Source of the DNA: Aeromicrobium sp.
GTDB taxonomy: Bacteria > Actinomycetota > Actinomycetes > Propionibacteriales > Nocardioidaceae
Direction: 5' to 3'
Length of the DNA: 64,000 nucleotides
Assembly (NCBI RefSeq): GCF_023146395.1
Contig: NZ_JAGLCD010000004.1
Span: forward strand, 506,718-570,717
The notes beneath the pieces are model-generated. The model saw nothing but the letters and a program-made list of their open reading frames with translations. It had not been told where the DNA came from and did not search any database. The position numbers were made by a program, and so were the translations under genes. Shown in pieces: positions 44,222 through 52,978 of the stretch; the first letter of the stretch is position 1, and each line of letters opens with the position of its first letter.

Positions 44222-44890
44222 ATGAGCCCTCTCCTCGCCCTCCTGGCGACCGTCGTACCGCTGTCGCTCCTGGCGGCAGCGAGCCCGGTCATCTTCCTGA
44301 ACTCGGCCACGTTCGTCCTGCGCGGGCAACGCTCGTCCGCCTGGGGCTACCTGACGGGCAACACCCTGGTCCTGCTCCCGATCGGCATCGCGGCCGCCGG
44401 TCTGCTCGGGGCGGCGACCGCGACGCAGCTGGACCGCGACATCGCCTCACGCACCGTCGACGCGGTGCTCGGCCTGGTCCTGCTCGGCTACGGCGCCTGG
44501 CTCGTCCGACGTGCCGAGCACCCGGCCCCCACGGGAGGCGGCTCTCGACGGGGCTCGGTGCCCTTCGGCCTGCTGGTCATGGCCACGAACTTCACGACCC
44601 TCCCCCTCTACATCTCCGCCGCCCAGCACGTCGGCAACGCGCGGCCCCCGCTCTGGGCGGCCACCCTGCTGATCGCCGGCATCACCGTCGTCACGGTGAC
44701 ACCGGCGTGGCTGCCGCTCGCACTGACCCGGGTCGCCCCGACGCTGCTGAACCGGTTCACGCGCACCCCTCCGGAGTCCCAGACTCCGCGCAGGTGGACC
44801 GTGGGAACGCTCATCCCGATCGCCGCCTGCCTGCTGGGTGGCGCGATCCTGCTGATCCATGCGGCGGGGTTCGTCGGCCACCAGCTCTGA
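44222..44890 (+). CDS. GAP-family (Sap-like) polytopic membrane protein
   Basis: A 222-residue protein with six predicted membrane segments and the GAP/Sap family opening VPLSLLAAASPVIFLNSATFVL (small-residue-rich first helix). In mycobacteria the related Sap protein takes part in export of glycolipids; the function here is unknown. CATGAT lies 7 nt before the ATG at 44222, which is preferred over two ATGs just upstream. Confidence 0.72.
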   Translation: MSPLLALLATVVPLSLLAAASPVIFLNSATFVLRGQRSSAWGYLTGNTLVLLPIGIAAAGLLGAATATQLDRDIASRTVDAVLGLVLLGYGAWLVRRAEHPAPTGGGSRRGSVPFGLLVMATNFTTLPLYISAAQHVGNARPPLWAATLLIAGITVVTVTPAWLPLALTRVAPTLLNRFTRTPPESQTPRRWTVGTLIPIAACLLGGAILLIHAAGFVGHQL

Positions 44891-44960
44891 CCGACCTCAG
44901 GCGGTGTCACCGTTCAGGCGCCGACAGCGCTGAACCCTCCCCACCGGGCCCGCGCGCGGC

Positions 44961-44966
44961 TAGCGT
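44961..44966 (+). promoter_or_regulatory. -10 box TAGCGT, leaderless start of the LigD-polymerase gene
   Basis: TAGCGT ends 6 nt before the ATG at 44973. Confidence 0.55.
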
Positions 44967-44972
44967 GGCTCC

Positions 44973-46025
44973 ATGGCGAAGACACCCGCGGCGATGGTCA
45001 CGGCCGACGACCGCGAGGTGCGGGTCTCGAGCCCGGACCGGATCATCTACGAGGCCACCGATCGCACGCCGGCGATCACGAAGCTGCAGGTGTGCGAGTA
45101 CGTCGCGACGGTGGGCTCCGCCCTCATGCGGGCCATGGGCCATCGTCCCGTCGCGATGGAGCGGTGGCCCGACGGCTGGCGCGAGGGGATGCGCCTCGCG
45201 GTGGGGCCTCAGGACCGCGAGGGTGACGGTTTCTACCAGAAGCGCCTGCCGAAGGGCGCGCCGGACTGGCTCGAGACGGTGCGCGTGCGCACGCCCAACG
45301 GTCGCCCCATCGACGAGCTGTGCCCTTCGGAGCCGGCCGCCTTCGTCTGGGCCGCGCAGATGGGCACGCTCACGTTCCACCCGTGGGCCGTGCACTGCTC
45401 GGACGTCGACCATCCCGACGAGCTCCGCATCGACCTGGACCCCGATGCCACCTCCTCCTTCGCCGACGTCAAGCGTGTGGCCACGGCGACCCGTGAGCTC
45501 CTGCACGAGCTGGGGCTCACGGCCTTCGTGAAGACGAGCGGCAGCCGAGGCGTGCACGTCTACGTGCGCCTGCAGACCAGGTACGGCTTCCAGGACCTGC
45601 GGCACGCCGTCATCGGGCTGGCCCGTGAGCTGGAGCGACGCGGCGCGGGCGTGACGTCGAGCTGGTGGCGCGAGGAGCGGCCGGCCGGTGCCGTGTTCAT
45701 CGACTACAACCAGAATCTCGAGGACCGGTCCGTGGCCGGCGCCTGGTCGCTGCGGGCCAGGCCCGGGGCGCCGGTGAGCACGCCGGTCACGTGGGCACAG
45801 CTGGACGCCCTCGACGACCTGAGCGACCTCAACCTCACGACCGTGCCGGAGCACCTGGCGGCGGGCGACCCGTGGCAGGACATCGATGAGACCGCCCACG
45901 TCCTCGAGCCCCTGCTCGAGCTGTGGGAGTCCCTGCCCGGCGGCGAGCTGAGCTTCCCACCGGACTACCCGAAGATGCCGGGCGAGCCACCACGGGTGCA
46001 GCCGAGCCGGGCGAAGAAGGGCTAG
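44973..46025 (+). CDS. LigD-type NHEJ polymerase (primase-polymerase domain protein)
   Basis: A 350-residue archaeo-eukaryotic primase-type polymerase, equal to the polymerase domain of LigD. Metal-binding D154 and D156 lie in LRIDLDPD, KTSGSRGVHVYVR carries the conserved Ser/His region, and IDYNQN holds the third acidic residue. It adds nucleotides at double-strand breaks during end joining. A stand-alone ligase is encoded 3 kb away; Ku is not in the window. Confidence 0.92.
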   Translation: MAKTPAAMVTADDREVRVSSPDRIIYEATDRTPAITKLQVCEYVATVGSALMRAMGHRPVAMERWPDGWREGMRLAVGPQDREGDGFYQKRLPKGAPDWLETVRVRTPNGRPIDELCPSEPAAFVWAAQMGTLTFHPWAVHCSDVDHPDELRIDLDPDATSSFADVKRVATATRELLHELGLTAFVKTSGSRGVHVYVRLQTRYGFQDLRHAVIGLARELERRGAGVTSSWWREERPAGAVFIDYNQNLEDRSVAGAWSLRARPGAPVSTPVTWAQLDALDDLSDLNLTTVPEHLAAGDPWQDIDETAHVLEPLLELWESLPGGELSFPPDYPKMPGEPPRVQPSRAKKG

Positions 46026-46131
46026 CGGCTCCCGGGGACATCCAGGCGGTCCCGCGGACAGGGGTGCCGGGAGTCTGAGACCATCGTCGACGACGTGGGG
46101 TGTGGCCATGCGATCGAGGGAGTCCTGAGTC

Positions 46132-46881
46132 ATGCCGAGGTTCGTGCGCGCTGCTGCCGTCCTGTTGTCCGTCGTCGTGCTGACCACGACGGCGGCCCTG
46201 CCCGCTCGTGCGGCCACGCCCGTCACGATCACCGACGCCCCGTTGCACGCGACGCCCGGCCTGCCCGTCTCGATCTCCTTCACGCTCGCCGTCGGGGCCG
46301 GTGACCTGTACTTCGAGGTCGACGGCCAAGCCTTGCCCTACGACGACTTGGTCGTCTCCCACGTCGGCCAGGACTGGACCGCGACGTACCCAGGCATCAC
46401 CTCCCCCGGCCCGCACACGCTGACGGTCGTGGCAAACGCAGGGCAGGGTTACGTCTCGACCTCCACGACAGTGACGGTCGTCGACAAGACCTTCGCCGAC
46501 GTCCCGTACACGCACGTCTTCCTCGGGCCGATCGAGTGGCTGATGTCCACGGGCATCACCACGGGCTACACCGACCCCGCAGGCCGAACCTTCCGACCCG
46601 CGCAGCCCGTGCTGCGCGAGCAGATGGCCGCCTTCCTCTACCGGTACGACCTGCAGGAACCATGCGCCGACCTGGGCATCGACGAGCCAGCGATCTTCGC
46701 CGATGTTCCGACGTCCCACACGTTCTTCAGCGCGATCTACCTGCTCGCGTCGCTGGGGATCACGACCGGGTACGAGGAGCCCGACGAGACCGTGACGTTC
46801 AGGCCCTCGGCGCCCGTCTTGCGCGAACAGATGGCGGCGTTCCTGTACCGGTACGTCAGTACCTGGAGCCCGGCCGCCTGA
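46132..46881 (+). CDS. Secreted protein with two S-layer homology domains
   Basis: A 249-residue protein. A signal peptide ends near residue 28 (LPARAA), and an Ig-like strand-rich region spans about 30-115. Two SLH modules follow (about 121-175 and 187-245), each with FADVP...F...I.WL/YLL...GITTGY...FRP..PVLREQMAAFLYRY. SLH modules often bind cell-wall polymers, so it is probably wall-associated. GGGAG lies about 10 nt before the ATG. Confidence 0.85.
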   Translation: MPRFVRAAAVLLSVVVLTTTAALPARAATPVTITDAPLHATPGLPVSISFTLAVGAGDLYFEVDGQALPYDDLVVSHVGQDWTATYPGITSPGPHTLTVVANAGQGYVSTSTTVTVVDKTFADVPYTHVFLGPIEWLMSTGITTGYTDPAGRTFRPAQPVLREQMAAFLYRYDLQEPCADLGIDEPAIFADVPTSHTFFSAIYLLASLGITTGYEEPDETVTFRPSAPVLREQMAAFLYRYVSTWSPAA

Positions 46882-46961
46882 CCCGCGCGTGCACCCCGCC
46901 GACCGCACGAGTCCGGCCGACCCGCCGGCCGTTGCCATGACCCGGGCGACCCGCCGCGCGA

Positions 46962-46997
46962 GCCCCGATCCGACAGGTCGGCGCATCGGATCGGGGC
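46962..46997 (+). terminator. 12-bp hairpin after the SLH gene
   Basis: The arms GCCCCGATCCGA (46962-46973) and TCGGATCGGGGC (46986-46997) are perfect over 12 bp with a 12-nt loop. It probably terminates the SLH gene. A regulatory site for the next gene is the alternative, since its ribosome-binding site follows closely. Confidence 0.6.
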
Positions 46998-47033
46998 CAC
47001 GGGGTACAGGACGGGTCTAGCAAGGAGGACGCC

Positions 47034-47324
47034 ATGAAGGATCCCGACCACACCCACCGCAGCCGCATCCCCGACGCCACCGGGGACCGGGCCGAGCGCC
47101 ACCCGCTGCGCGGCAGGACCGGGGCGGGACGCGGGTCGTGGAGATTCGCGATGGTCGTGATCGTCGTGGCGGTGGTGGCGGCCTTCGTCGTGATCCTGCT
47201 CGTCAACCAGGGGACGCTCGACCGCGGCTGGGCCTATGCCGTCCTGCCGGTGGCGATCGTGGCCGCGGCGGCCGCGCGCGTCCTGACGATCTTCAAGGCT
47301 GCGGGCGAGGAGAAGCGCCGCTGA
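47034..47324 (+). CDS. Hypothetical two-segment membrane protein
   Basis: A 96-residue protein with a basic, hydrophilic N-terminus (1-37) and two membrane segments (about 40-57 and 66-84). An excellent AAGGAGG ribosome-binding site precedes the ATG. No family recognised. A 14-bp palindrome (47325-47338) starts right after its stop. Confidence 0.7.
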   Translation: MKDPDHTHRSRIPDATGDRAERHPLRGRTGAGRGSWRFAMVVIVVAVVAAFVVILLVNQGTLDRGWAYAVLPVAIVAAAAARVLTIFKAAGEEKRR

Positions 47325-47338
47325 AGCCGTGCACGGCT
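47325..47338. repeat. 14-bp palindrome between convergent genes
   Basis: AGCCGTGCACGGCT is a perfect palindrome directly after the stop of the upstream gene. GCCGTGCACG recurs at 47346-47355. It may help end transcription of both convergent genes. Confidence 0.4.
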
Positions 47339-47386
47339 CACCCACGCCGTGCACGCCAGCTCGAGCCTGGTGCAGGGCCCGTCCAG

Positions 47387-47617
47387 CTACCGACGCGACC
47401 GGCGCCGCGCGATCGCGGCGCGGTAGAGGGCGAGCCGGGTCTGGCGCGGCGGCCGGAGGTAGATCGCACACGCGGCGAGCAGCGGGGTGACGCAGAACAG
47501 CAGCGACGTGAGCCAGAACGGGCCGCTGCGGTAGGACAGCACGACGCCGATCACCGCACCCACGAGAGCGATCGCGGCCGCGAGACGAGCGATCGCGTAC
47601 CTGCGTGAGTTCCCCAT
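47387..47617 (-). CDS. Hypothetical small membrane protein
   Basis: A 76-residue protein with two membrane segments (about 10-27 and 34-53) and a strongly basic C-terminal tail. No family recognised. GGAG lies 4 nt before the ATG, and TAGCGT at 47681-47686 on the minus strand could be its -10 box. Confidence 0.6.
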   Translation of the reverse strand: MGNSRRYAIARLAAAIALVGAVIGVVLSYRSGPFWLTSLLFCVTPLLAACAIYLRPPRQTRLALYRAAIARRRSRR

Positions 47618-47773
47618 GGTGCTCCCGTCCCAGCGCGTTCTCCCGCGCGCGTCCTCCGGCGTCTCCGGTCCGACCCTCTGACGCTACTGGCCGGTCCCGA
47701 CGCACGCACCAGGAGCGCCGTCCGCTGGTGTGTCCGGGATCACCTCGAGCGCGACGTGCTCGGGCCAGGTGCT

Positions 47774-47779
47774 TACCCT
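47774..47779 (+). promoter_or_regulatory. -10 box TACCCT, leaderless start of the alarmone synthetase gene
   Basis: TACCCT ends 6 nt before the GTG at 47786. Confidence 0.5.
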
Positions 47780-47785
47780 GAGGGG

Positions 47786-48580
47786 GTGCAGACACCGAAG
47801 CCGCGCCTCACGCGAGCCGACGACTCGGCCCCGGTGAGGATCGACGACGTCCGCGCCCTGCGGCAGGACTTCATGCGCTTCATGCTCCCCCACCGGTTCG
47901 CGATGGAGGAGGTCGTCACGAAGCTGTCGATCCTGCGCGACGAGTTCGCGATGATGCACGACGACAACCCGATCGAGAACATCGCGTCCCGGGTGAAGTC
48001 GCCTGACAGCATCGCTGAGAAGATGCAGCGCAAGGGCACCGAGCCCACCTTCGCCTCGATCCGCGAGACCATCACCGACATCGCCGGCGTCCGCGTGACC
48101 TGCAGCTTCGTGTCCGACGTGTATCACGTGTTCGAGCTGCTGACGTCCCAGTCCGATCTCACGGTGCTCGACGTGCGCGACTACATCCAGGTGCCCAAGC
48201 CGCACGGCTACCGCAGCCTGCACACCTTGATCCAGGTGCCCGTGCACCTGACCGACGGCCCCCTGCCCGTCACGGTCGAGGTGCAGTTCCGCACGATCGC
48301 GATGGACTTCTGGGCGAGCCTCGAGCACAAGATCCACTACAAGTACCGCGGCGCCGTGCCGGCTGATCTCGCCGACCGGCTGCGCGACGCCGCCGACACC
48401 GCCAACGCGCTCGACGCCCTGATGCTCGACCTGCACGCCGAGGTCAAGTCGCTCGACGGCGATGGCGTGGCCACGCTGCCCGACGACATCCGGCGGGGAC
48501 TGAACGCCGACGACATCGAGCCGTCGGCGGCGCTCATCGCCCAGCTGCGGCGGTTGGCGGACGGGGACGGCCGCTACTAG
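47786..48580 (+). CDS. Small alarmone synthetase (RelA/SpoT synthetase domain only)
   Basis: A 264-residue GTP pyrophosphokinase without HD hydrolase, TGS or ACT domains. Synthetase motifs include DIAGVRVTCSFVSDVYHVFELL, DYIQVPKPHGYRSLHTLI (G-loop region) and VEVQFRTIAMDFWASLEHKIHYKY. It would make (p)ppGpp or pGpp as a stress signal. The GTG at 47786 is supported by TACCCT. Its TAG stop shares CTAG with the convergent OsmC gene. Confidence 0.91.
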   Translation: MQTPKPRLTRADDSAPVRIDDVRALRQDFMRFMLPHRFAMEEVVTKLSILRDEFAMMHDDNPIENIASRVKSPDSIAEKMQRKGTEPTFASIRETITDIAGVRVTCSFVSDVYHVFELLTSQSDLTVLDVRDYIQVPKPHGYRSLHTLIQVPVHLTDGPLPVTVEVQFRTIAMDFWASLEHKIHYKYRGAVPADLADRLRDAADTANALDALMLDLHAEVKSLDGDGVATLPDDIRRGLNADDIEPSAALIAQLRRLADGDGRY

Positions 48581-49053
48581 GCCTGCGCCACCGTGACGTC
48601 CGGCTCGTGCAGCACGGGAAAGCTCACCGACGCGGCGATGAAGCAGTTGGCGCTCGCCTCGGCATGGATGCGCAGAGCGAGCTCCCGCTGGGACGCGTCG
48701 GTGATCGTGACACGGGGGTGCAGCGTGACGGACGTGAACCGACCCCCGTCGCCGACCTGCTCCATCGTGCCCGTCGCGGCGTCGGCGTACGCGGTCACGA
48801 CGATGCCGTGCTTGACCGCCGAGTGCAGGTACGACAGCAGGTGGCACTGGGCGAGCGCGGCCAGGAGCAGCTCCTCGGGATTCCAGCGGTCGGCGGTGCC
48901 GCGGAACGGGACGTCGGCCGACCCCGCCAGCTCGGGCTTGCCCGCGGCGCGCACGAGCACCTCGCGGCCGTAGGACCGGTAGGCCGTGGTGCCCTCGCCT
49001 CGATTGCCCTGCCAGTCGACGTCGACCGCGTAGTGGTGGTTGGTGCCGCTCAC
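48577..49053 (-). CDS. OsmC-family peroxiredoxin-like protein
   Basis: A 158-residue OsmC/Ohr-type protein with the two redox cysteines C70 (AALAQCHLL) and C137 (ASANCFIAASV), both in the expected spacing. It would reduce organic peroxides. The GTG start overlaps the DNA-ligase stop as GTGA, with GGAGG 7 nt upstream. Its stop shares CTAG with the alarmone synthetase gene. Confidence 0.88.
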   Translation of the reverse strand: MSGTNHHYAVDVDWQGNRGEGTTAYRSYGREVLVRAAGKPELAGSADVPFRGTADRWNPEELLLAALAQCHLLSYLHSAVKHGIVVTAYADAATGTMEQVGDGGRFTSVTLHPRVTITDASQRELALRIHAEASANCFIAASVSFPVLHEPDVTVAQA

Positions 49054-50114
49054 GCCAGGACCTCCGACAGTCGGTAGCCGACGACTTCCTCGAGCTGGGC
49101 GTACGTGCAGGACGCGGGCTCGCGGTCGGGGCGCCAGCGCTTGAACTGGGCGGTGTGCCGAAAGCGTGCGTGCTCCCCCGGGCCCTCCATGTGCTCGTAG
49201 CCGACCTCGGCGACCCGCGACGGCGCCAGCGGCACGAACGAGAGATCCTTGCCCGACGACCACCGGTTCTGGCCCATCTCGACCTCGGCCCAGGGGTGCT
49301 CGGCCAGGTCGACGACGTCGGGCGCCAGCTCGTCGACCAGCTCGGCCCGGCGTGCCGCGGTGAACGAGGCCGCGACTCCCACGTGGTGCAACGACCCGTC
49401 TTCCGCGTAGAGCCCGAGAAGCATCGACCCGAGCAGGGGCCGTTCGTCGGTGGAGGTCTTGTGGAGGCGGTAACCGGCGATCACGACGTCGGCCGTGCGG
49501 GCGTGCTTGACCTTCAGCATGGTGCGCCCGTTGGGGACGTACGGGGACGCGAGCGACTTGGCGACGACGCCGTCGAGCCCGGCGCCCTCGAACTGGTGGA
49601 ACCAGGTCTCGGCCTCGGCGGCGTCGCGGGTGACACGCGTGAGGTGCACCGGCGCGACGACGTCGGACATCAGCCGCTCGAGCCGCGCACGCCGTTCCTG
49701 GAGCGCGGTGTCGAGCAGCGAGTCGTCGCCCTCGGCCAGCAGGTCGAACACGACGAGGCTCGCCGGCAAGGTCGTCGAGAGCTCGGTGACGCGGGACTGC
49801 GCCGGGTGGATGCGCTGGCTCAGCAGGTCGAACTCGAGCCGGTCGCCCGACACGACCACGAGCTCACCGTCGAGGACACAGCGCTCCGGCAGCTGCTCGC
49901 GGACCGCTTCCACCACCTCGGGGAAGTAGCGCGTGAGTGGCTTGGTGGAGCGACTGGTCAGCTCGATCTCGTCGCCGTCACGGAACACCAGACAGCGAAA
50001 GCCGTCCCACTTGGGCTCGTAGAGCAGCCCGCCGTCGACCGCGTCGGCGGCGGGCACGCGCGGCGCGGACTTGGCCAGCATCGGCGTCAGGGGCGGCATC
50101 ACGGGCAGGTCCAC
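49050..50114 (-). CDS. ATP-dependent DNA ligase (LigC/LigD-type)
   Basis: A 354-residue ligase. The adenylated lysine is K35 in YEPKWDGFR (motif I); LDGELVVV follows as motif III, GLDGVVAKS as motif IV and MLKVKHARTADVVIAGYR as motif V. An OB domain forms the C-terminal third. It seals breaks, probably together with the LigD-type polymerase encoded at 44973. The GTG at 50114 is chosen from TACGCT 6 nt upstream; an ATG five codons later is the alternative. Confidence 0.92.
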   Translation of the reverse strand: MDLPVMPPLTPMLAKSAPRVPAADAVDGGLLYEPKWDGFRCLVFRDGDEIELTSRSTKPLTRYFPEVVEAVREQLPERCVLDGELVVVSGDRLEFDLLSQRIHPAQSRVTELSTTLPASLVVFDLLAEGDDSLLDTALQERRARLERLMSDVVAPVHLTRVTRDAAEAETWFHQFEGAGLDGVVAKSLASPYVPNGRTMLKVKHARTADVVIAGYRLHKTSTDERPLLGSMLLGLYAEDGSLHHVGVAASFTAARRAELVDELAPDVVDLAEHPWAEVEMGQNRWSSGKDLSFVPLAPSRVAEVGYEHMEGPGEHARFRHTAQFKRWRPDREPASCTYAQLEEVVGYRLSEVLA

Positions 50115-50120
50115 GCCGCC

Positions 50121-50126
50121 AGCGTA
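50121..50126 (-). promoter_or_regulatory. -10 box TACGCT, leaderless start of the DNA ligase gene
   Basis: TACGCT on the minus strand ends 6 nt before the GTG at 50114. Confidence 0.5.
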
Positions 50127-50153
50127 GGGCCGGAGACCGACGTGTGACGCGAA

Positions 50154-50267
50154 GCGGTGAGCCAGCCACCTCATCCGTGGGTCGTTCGGGTGCTCCTTCA
50201 CCGCCCGGCGGGAGCGGCGGTCCGTCAGCAACCTCACCGGCTGTCCAATCTGTTGGTGGCTCACCGC
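50154..50267. repeat. Long-range inverted repeat in the ligase/ABC intergenic region
   Basis: GCGGTGAGCCA (50154-50164) and TGGCTCACCGC (50257-50267) form 11-bp perfect arms 92 bases apart. They lie in the 228-bp divergent region 50115-50342, which otherwise holds only the two -10 boxes that I can support. Confidence 0.55.
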
Positions 50268-50330
50268 CCCCGGGCCGGCGTCCTGTCGCCTGAGGGTTGC
50301 CTCCCGTCGGTGCTCCGGAAATGGCACACC

Positions 50331-50336
50331 TAGACT
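50331..50336 (+). promoter_or_regulatory. -10 box TAGACT, leaderless start of the ABC exporter genes
   Basis: TAGACT ends 6 nt before the GTG at 50343. Confidence 0.55.
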
Positions 50337-50342
50337 GTGCCG

Positions 50343-51257
50343 GTGCCCGCTCCTGCCGTCGAGATCCGCGATCTCGTCATGCGGTACGGCGCCACCACGG
50401 CGGTCGACCATCTCGACCTGGAGATCGCGACGGGCACGGTCACCGCGATCCTGGGCCCGAACGGCGCCGGCAAGACCACGACGGTCGAGGTCTGCGAGGG
50501 ATTCCGCCCCGTCCAGCACGGCGAGGTCCGGGTCCTCGGGCTCGATCCGCGCGATGCGTCGCTGCGCCCGCGCATCGGCGTGATGCTGCAGTCCGGAGGC
50601 GCGTGGTCCGGGTCGCGTGCCGACGAGATGCTCCGGCACATCGCCTCGCTGCACGCGCACCCCCTGGACGTCGACGGCCTCGTCGAGCGCCTGGGACTCG
50701 GATCGTGCGGGCGGACGCCCTACCGCCGGCTCTCCGGCGGCCAGCAGCAGCGGCTCTCGCTCGCGATGGCGATCGTCGGTCGACCCGAGCTGCTCTTCCT
50801 CGACGAACCGACCGCCGGACTCGACCCGCAGGCCCGGCGCGCCACGTGGGACCTCGTGACCGAGCTGCGGGACCACGGCGTCACGACCGTGCTCACGACC
50901 CACTTCATGGACGAGGCCGAGCAGCTCAGCGACGTCGTCCACGTCGTCGACGCGGGCCGGGTCATCGCGAGTGGCACCCCGGCGGAGCTGACCCACGAGT
51001 CGGCCCGCGACACGATCCGGTTCACGGCGGCCGCCGGGCTCGACGTGCTCGACCTGATGCACGCCCTGCCCGAGGGCACCAAGGTCGAGGAGCGCGTCGC
51101 CGGCTCCTACGTCGTCACCGGCGAGGTCGATCCGGCCCTGCTGTCGACGCTCACCGCCTGGTGCGCCTCGCGGAAGGTCCTGCCGGAGTCGATCCTCGTC
51201 GAGCACCAGACGCTCGAGGACCGCTTCCTGGACCTGACCGGTCGGAGCCTGCGATGA
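50343..51257 (+). CDS. ABC-2 type exporter, ATP-binding protein
   Basis: A 304-residue ATPase. Walker A is GPNGAGKT at 38-45, the signature is LSGGQQQRLSLAMA, Walker B is LLFLDEPTAGLD and the H-loop is TTHFMDEAE, as in drug-type exporters. A second GTG lies 6 nt upstream, but the one at 50343 fits the TAGACT spacing. It overlaps the permease start as ATGA. In M. tuberculosis the equivalent genes lie next to the ctaA-like gene; a link to heme or respiration has been suggested from position only. Confidence 0.9.
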   Translation: MPAPAVEIRDLVMRYGATTAVDHLDLEIATGTVTAILGPNGAGKTTTVEVCEGFRPVQHGEVRVLGLDPRDASLRPRIGVMLQSGGAWSGSRADEMLRHIASLHAHPLDVDGLVERLGLGSCGRTPYRRLSGGQQQRLSLAMAIVGRPELLFLDEPTAGLDPQARRATWDLVTELRDHGVTTVLTTHFMDEAEQLSDVVHVVDAGRVIASGTPAELTHESARDTIRFTAAAGLDVLDLMHALPEGTKVEERVAGSYVVTGEVDPALLSTLTAWCASRKVLPESILVEHQTLEDRFLDLTGRSLR

Positions 51258-52036
51258 CCAGCACCACGCCGCTCGACCTCGCGCCGAGGCCTGGCTCCGC
51301 TCCCCTGGGCGCGATGCTGCGCGCCCAGGCCGGCATGGAGCTCAAGCTCATGCTGCGCAACGGCGAGCAGGTCCTGCTGACCCTCGTCATCCCGCTCCTG
51401 CTGCTGGTCATGGGCACGAAGGCCGACCAGGTCGTCGACCTGGGGCCCGGCCGCACGATCGACATCATCGCGCCCGGCGTGCTGGCTCTCGCCGTGCTGT
51501 CCACGTCGTTCACGTCGCTCGCGATCAGCACGGGCTTCGATCGTCGCTACGGGGTCCTCAAGCGGCTCGGCGCCTCGCCGCTCCCCCGATCGGTCCTGCT
51601 GCTCGGCAAGGTCGGCGCCGTCGCCGCGGTCGAGGCGATCCAGCTCGCGGTGCTCGTGCCCACGGCGCTCGCGCTGGGATGGCGACCGGACGGCGGTGCC
51701 GTCGCGTGGGTGTGGGCCCTCGCGCTCGTGGTGGCCGGGACGGCCGCGTTCGGCTCGCTCGGACTGCTCATCGCCGGCACCCTCCGCGCCGAGGCCACGC
51801 TGGCGGTCGCCAACCTCGTCTACGTCCTGCTGCTCGTGGGCGGCGGGCTCATGGTCCCGCTGTCCCGCTATCCCGAGGCCGGGCGCCACGTCATGGAGCT
51901 CGTGCCCTCCGGCGCACTCGGTGAAGGACTCCGCGAGGCCTTCGCGGGCGGGTCCGCGCTCGCGCCCCTCGCGGTGCTCGTCGGGTGGTCCCTCGTCGCC
52001 GGCCTCGCCACCGTTCGCACCTTCAAGTGGGAGTGA
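51254..52036 (+). CDS. ABC-2 type exporter, permease
   Basis: A 260-residue permease with six membrane segments of the ABC-2 type. It works with the ATPase encoded just upstream (ATGA overlap) and lies 5 nt before ctaA. The substrate is unknown. Confidence 0.88.
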   Translation: MTSTTPLDLAPRPGSAPLGAMLRAQAGMELKLMLRNGEQVLLTLVIPLLLLVMGTKADQVVDLGPGRTIDIIAPGVLALAVLSTSFTSLAISTGFDRRYGVLKRLGASPLPRSVLLLGKVGAVAAVEAIQLAVLVPTALALGWRPDGGAVAWVWALALVVAGTAAFGSLGLLIAGTLRAEATLAVANLVYVLLLVGGGLMVPLSRYPEAGRHVMELVPSGALGEGLREAFAGGSALAPLAVLVGWSLVAGLATVRTFKWE

Positions 52037-52041
52037 GATCG

Positions 52042-52971
52042 ATGCCCCAGACCCTTCCGGAACGCGTCCGCACCGCCTTCCTGCGCCTCTTCGACCCCGT
52101 CGCGCGATGGGCGTGGGCGTCCGTGGTCGCCAACTCGGTCATCATCTTCACCGGCGGCGTCGTCCGACTCACGGGCTCGGGCCTCGGCTGCCCGGAGTGG
52201 CCGCGGTGCACCGAGGAGTCCTTCGTCCCGCACAGCTCGCTCGGCATCCACGGCGCAATCGAGTTCGGCAACCGGCTGCTGACCTACGTCCTGGTCGTCG
52301 TCGCGATCGGCACGTTCGTCGCGGTCTGGCGATGGAGCGGGACGAACCGCCGCGTGCGGCGTCTGGCCACGGCGCTGGCCCTCGGAATCCCCGCCCAGGC
52401 GGTCCTCGGCGGCATCACGGTCCTGACCGGGCTCAACCCCTGGATCGTCTCGGCCCACCTGCTCGTCTCGATGGCCCTGGTCTCCGGATCGGTGCTCCTG
52501 CTCCACCGCGTGACCCAGCACCCCGAACCCACCGAGCACCCGCCGGGACGCCGGCTCGCCGCCCTGGCGTACGTGATCGCCTGGGCCGCCGTGGTCCTCG
52601 GCACGATCGTGACCGGCAGCGGCCCGCACGCCGGCGACGCCTCGACCGAGCGCAACGGGTTCGACCCCGAGATGTGGAGCCGCATCCACGCGCTCTCGGT
52701 CTGGGCCCTGGTCGCGGTCACCGTGGCGCTGCTGATCGTCGTGCGCCGCACTCGACTGGTCGTCCCGGTCGCCGTCCTGCTCGGCGTCGAGCTCGCGCAG
52801 GGCCTCATCGGCTACGTGCAGTACGTCAACGACCTGCCGATCGCCCTGGTCGCCGCGCACCTGGTTGGCGCGGCGGTCCTGATGGCCACCGTCACCTGGG
52901 TGCTGGTGCGGGCGGTCGACGTCCGCACGGTCGAGCCGGCCCGTCAGCGGGCCGGGAGCGTCACGGCCTGA
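52042..52971 (+). CDS. ctaA: Heme A synthase (COX15/CtaA family)
   Basis: A 309-residue, eight-helix membrane protein. The extracellular cysteine pair C50-C56 (GCPEWPRC) and the EFGNR segment with H70 (SLGIHGAIEFGNR) match Gram-positive CtaA. It oxidises heme O to heme A for cytochrome aa3 oxidase. It is co-transcribed with the ABC genes, and ctaB lies a little further right on the other strand. Confidence 0.94.
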   Translation: MPQTLPERVRTAFLRLFDPVARWAWASVVANSVIIFTGGVVRLTGSGLGCPEWPRCTEESFVPHSSLGIHGAIEFGNRLLTYVLVVVAIGTFVAVWRWSGTNRRVRRLATALALGIPAQAVLGGITVLTGLNPWIVSAHLLVSMALVSGSVLLLHRVTQHPEPTEHPPGRRLAALAYVIAWAAVVLGTIVTGSGPHAGDASTERNGFDPEMWSRIHALSVWALVAVTVALLIVVRRTRLVVPVAVLLGVELAQGLIGYVQYVNDLPIALVAAHLVGAAVLMATVTWVLVRAVDVRTVEPARQRAGSVTA

Positions 52972-52978
52972 GGGCCGA

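Noticed and set aside
46030..46071. CTCCCGG and CCGGGAG arms after the LigD-type polymerase gene
   Set aside because: Only 7 bp of pairing across a long loop, which is expected by chance in DNA this rich in G and C.
44973..50114. Block considered as an integrated phage or conjugative element
   Set aside because: No integrase, attachment repeats or phage structural genes are present. It is only described as an accessory block.
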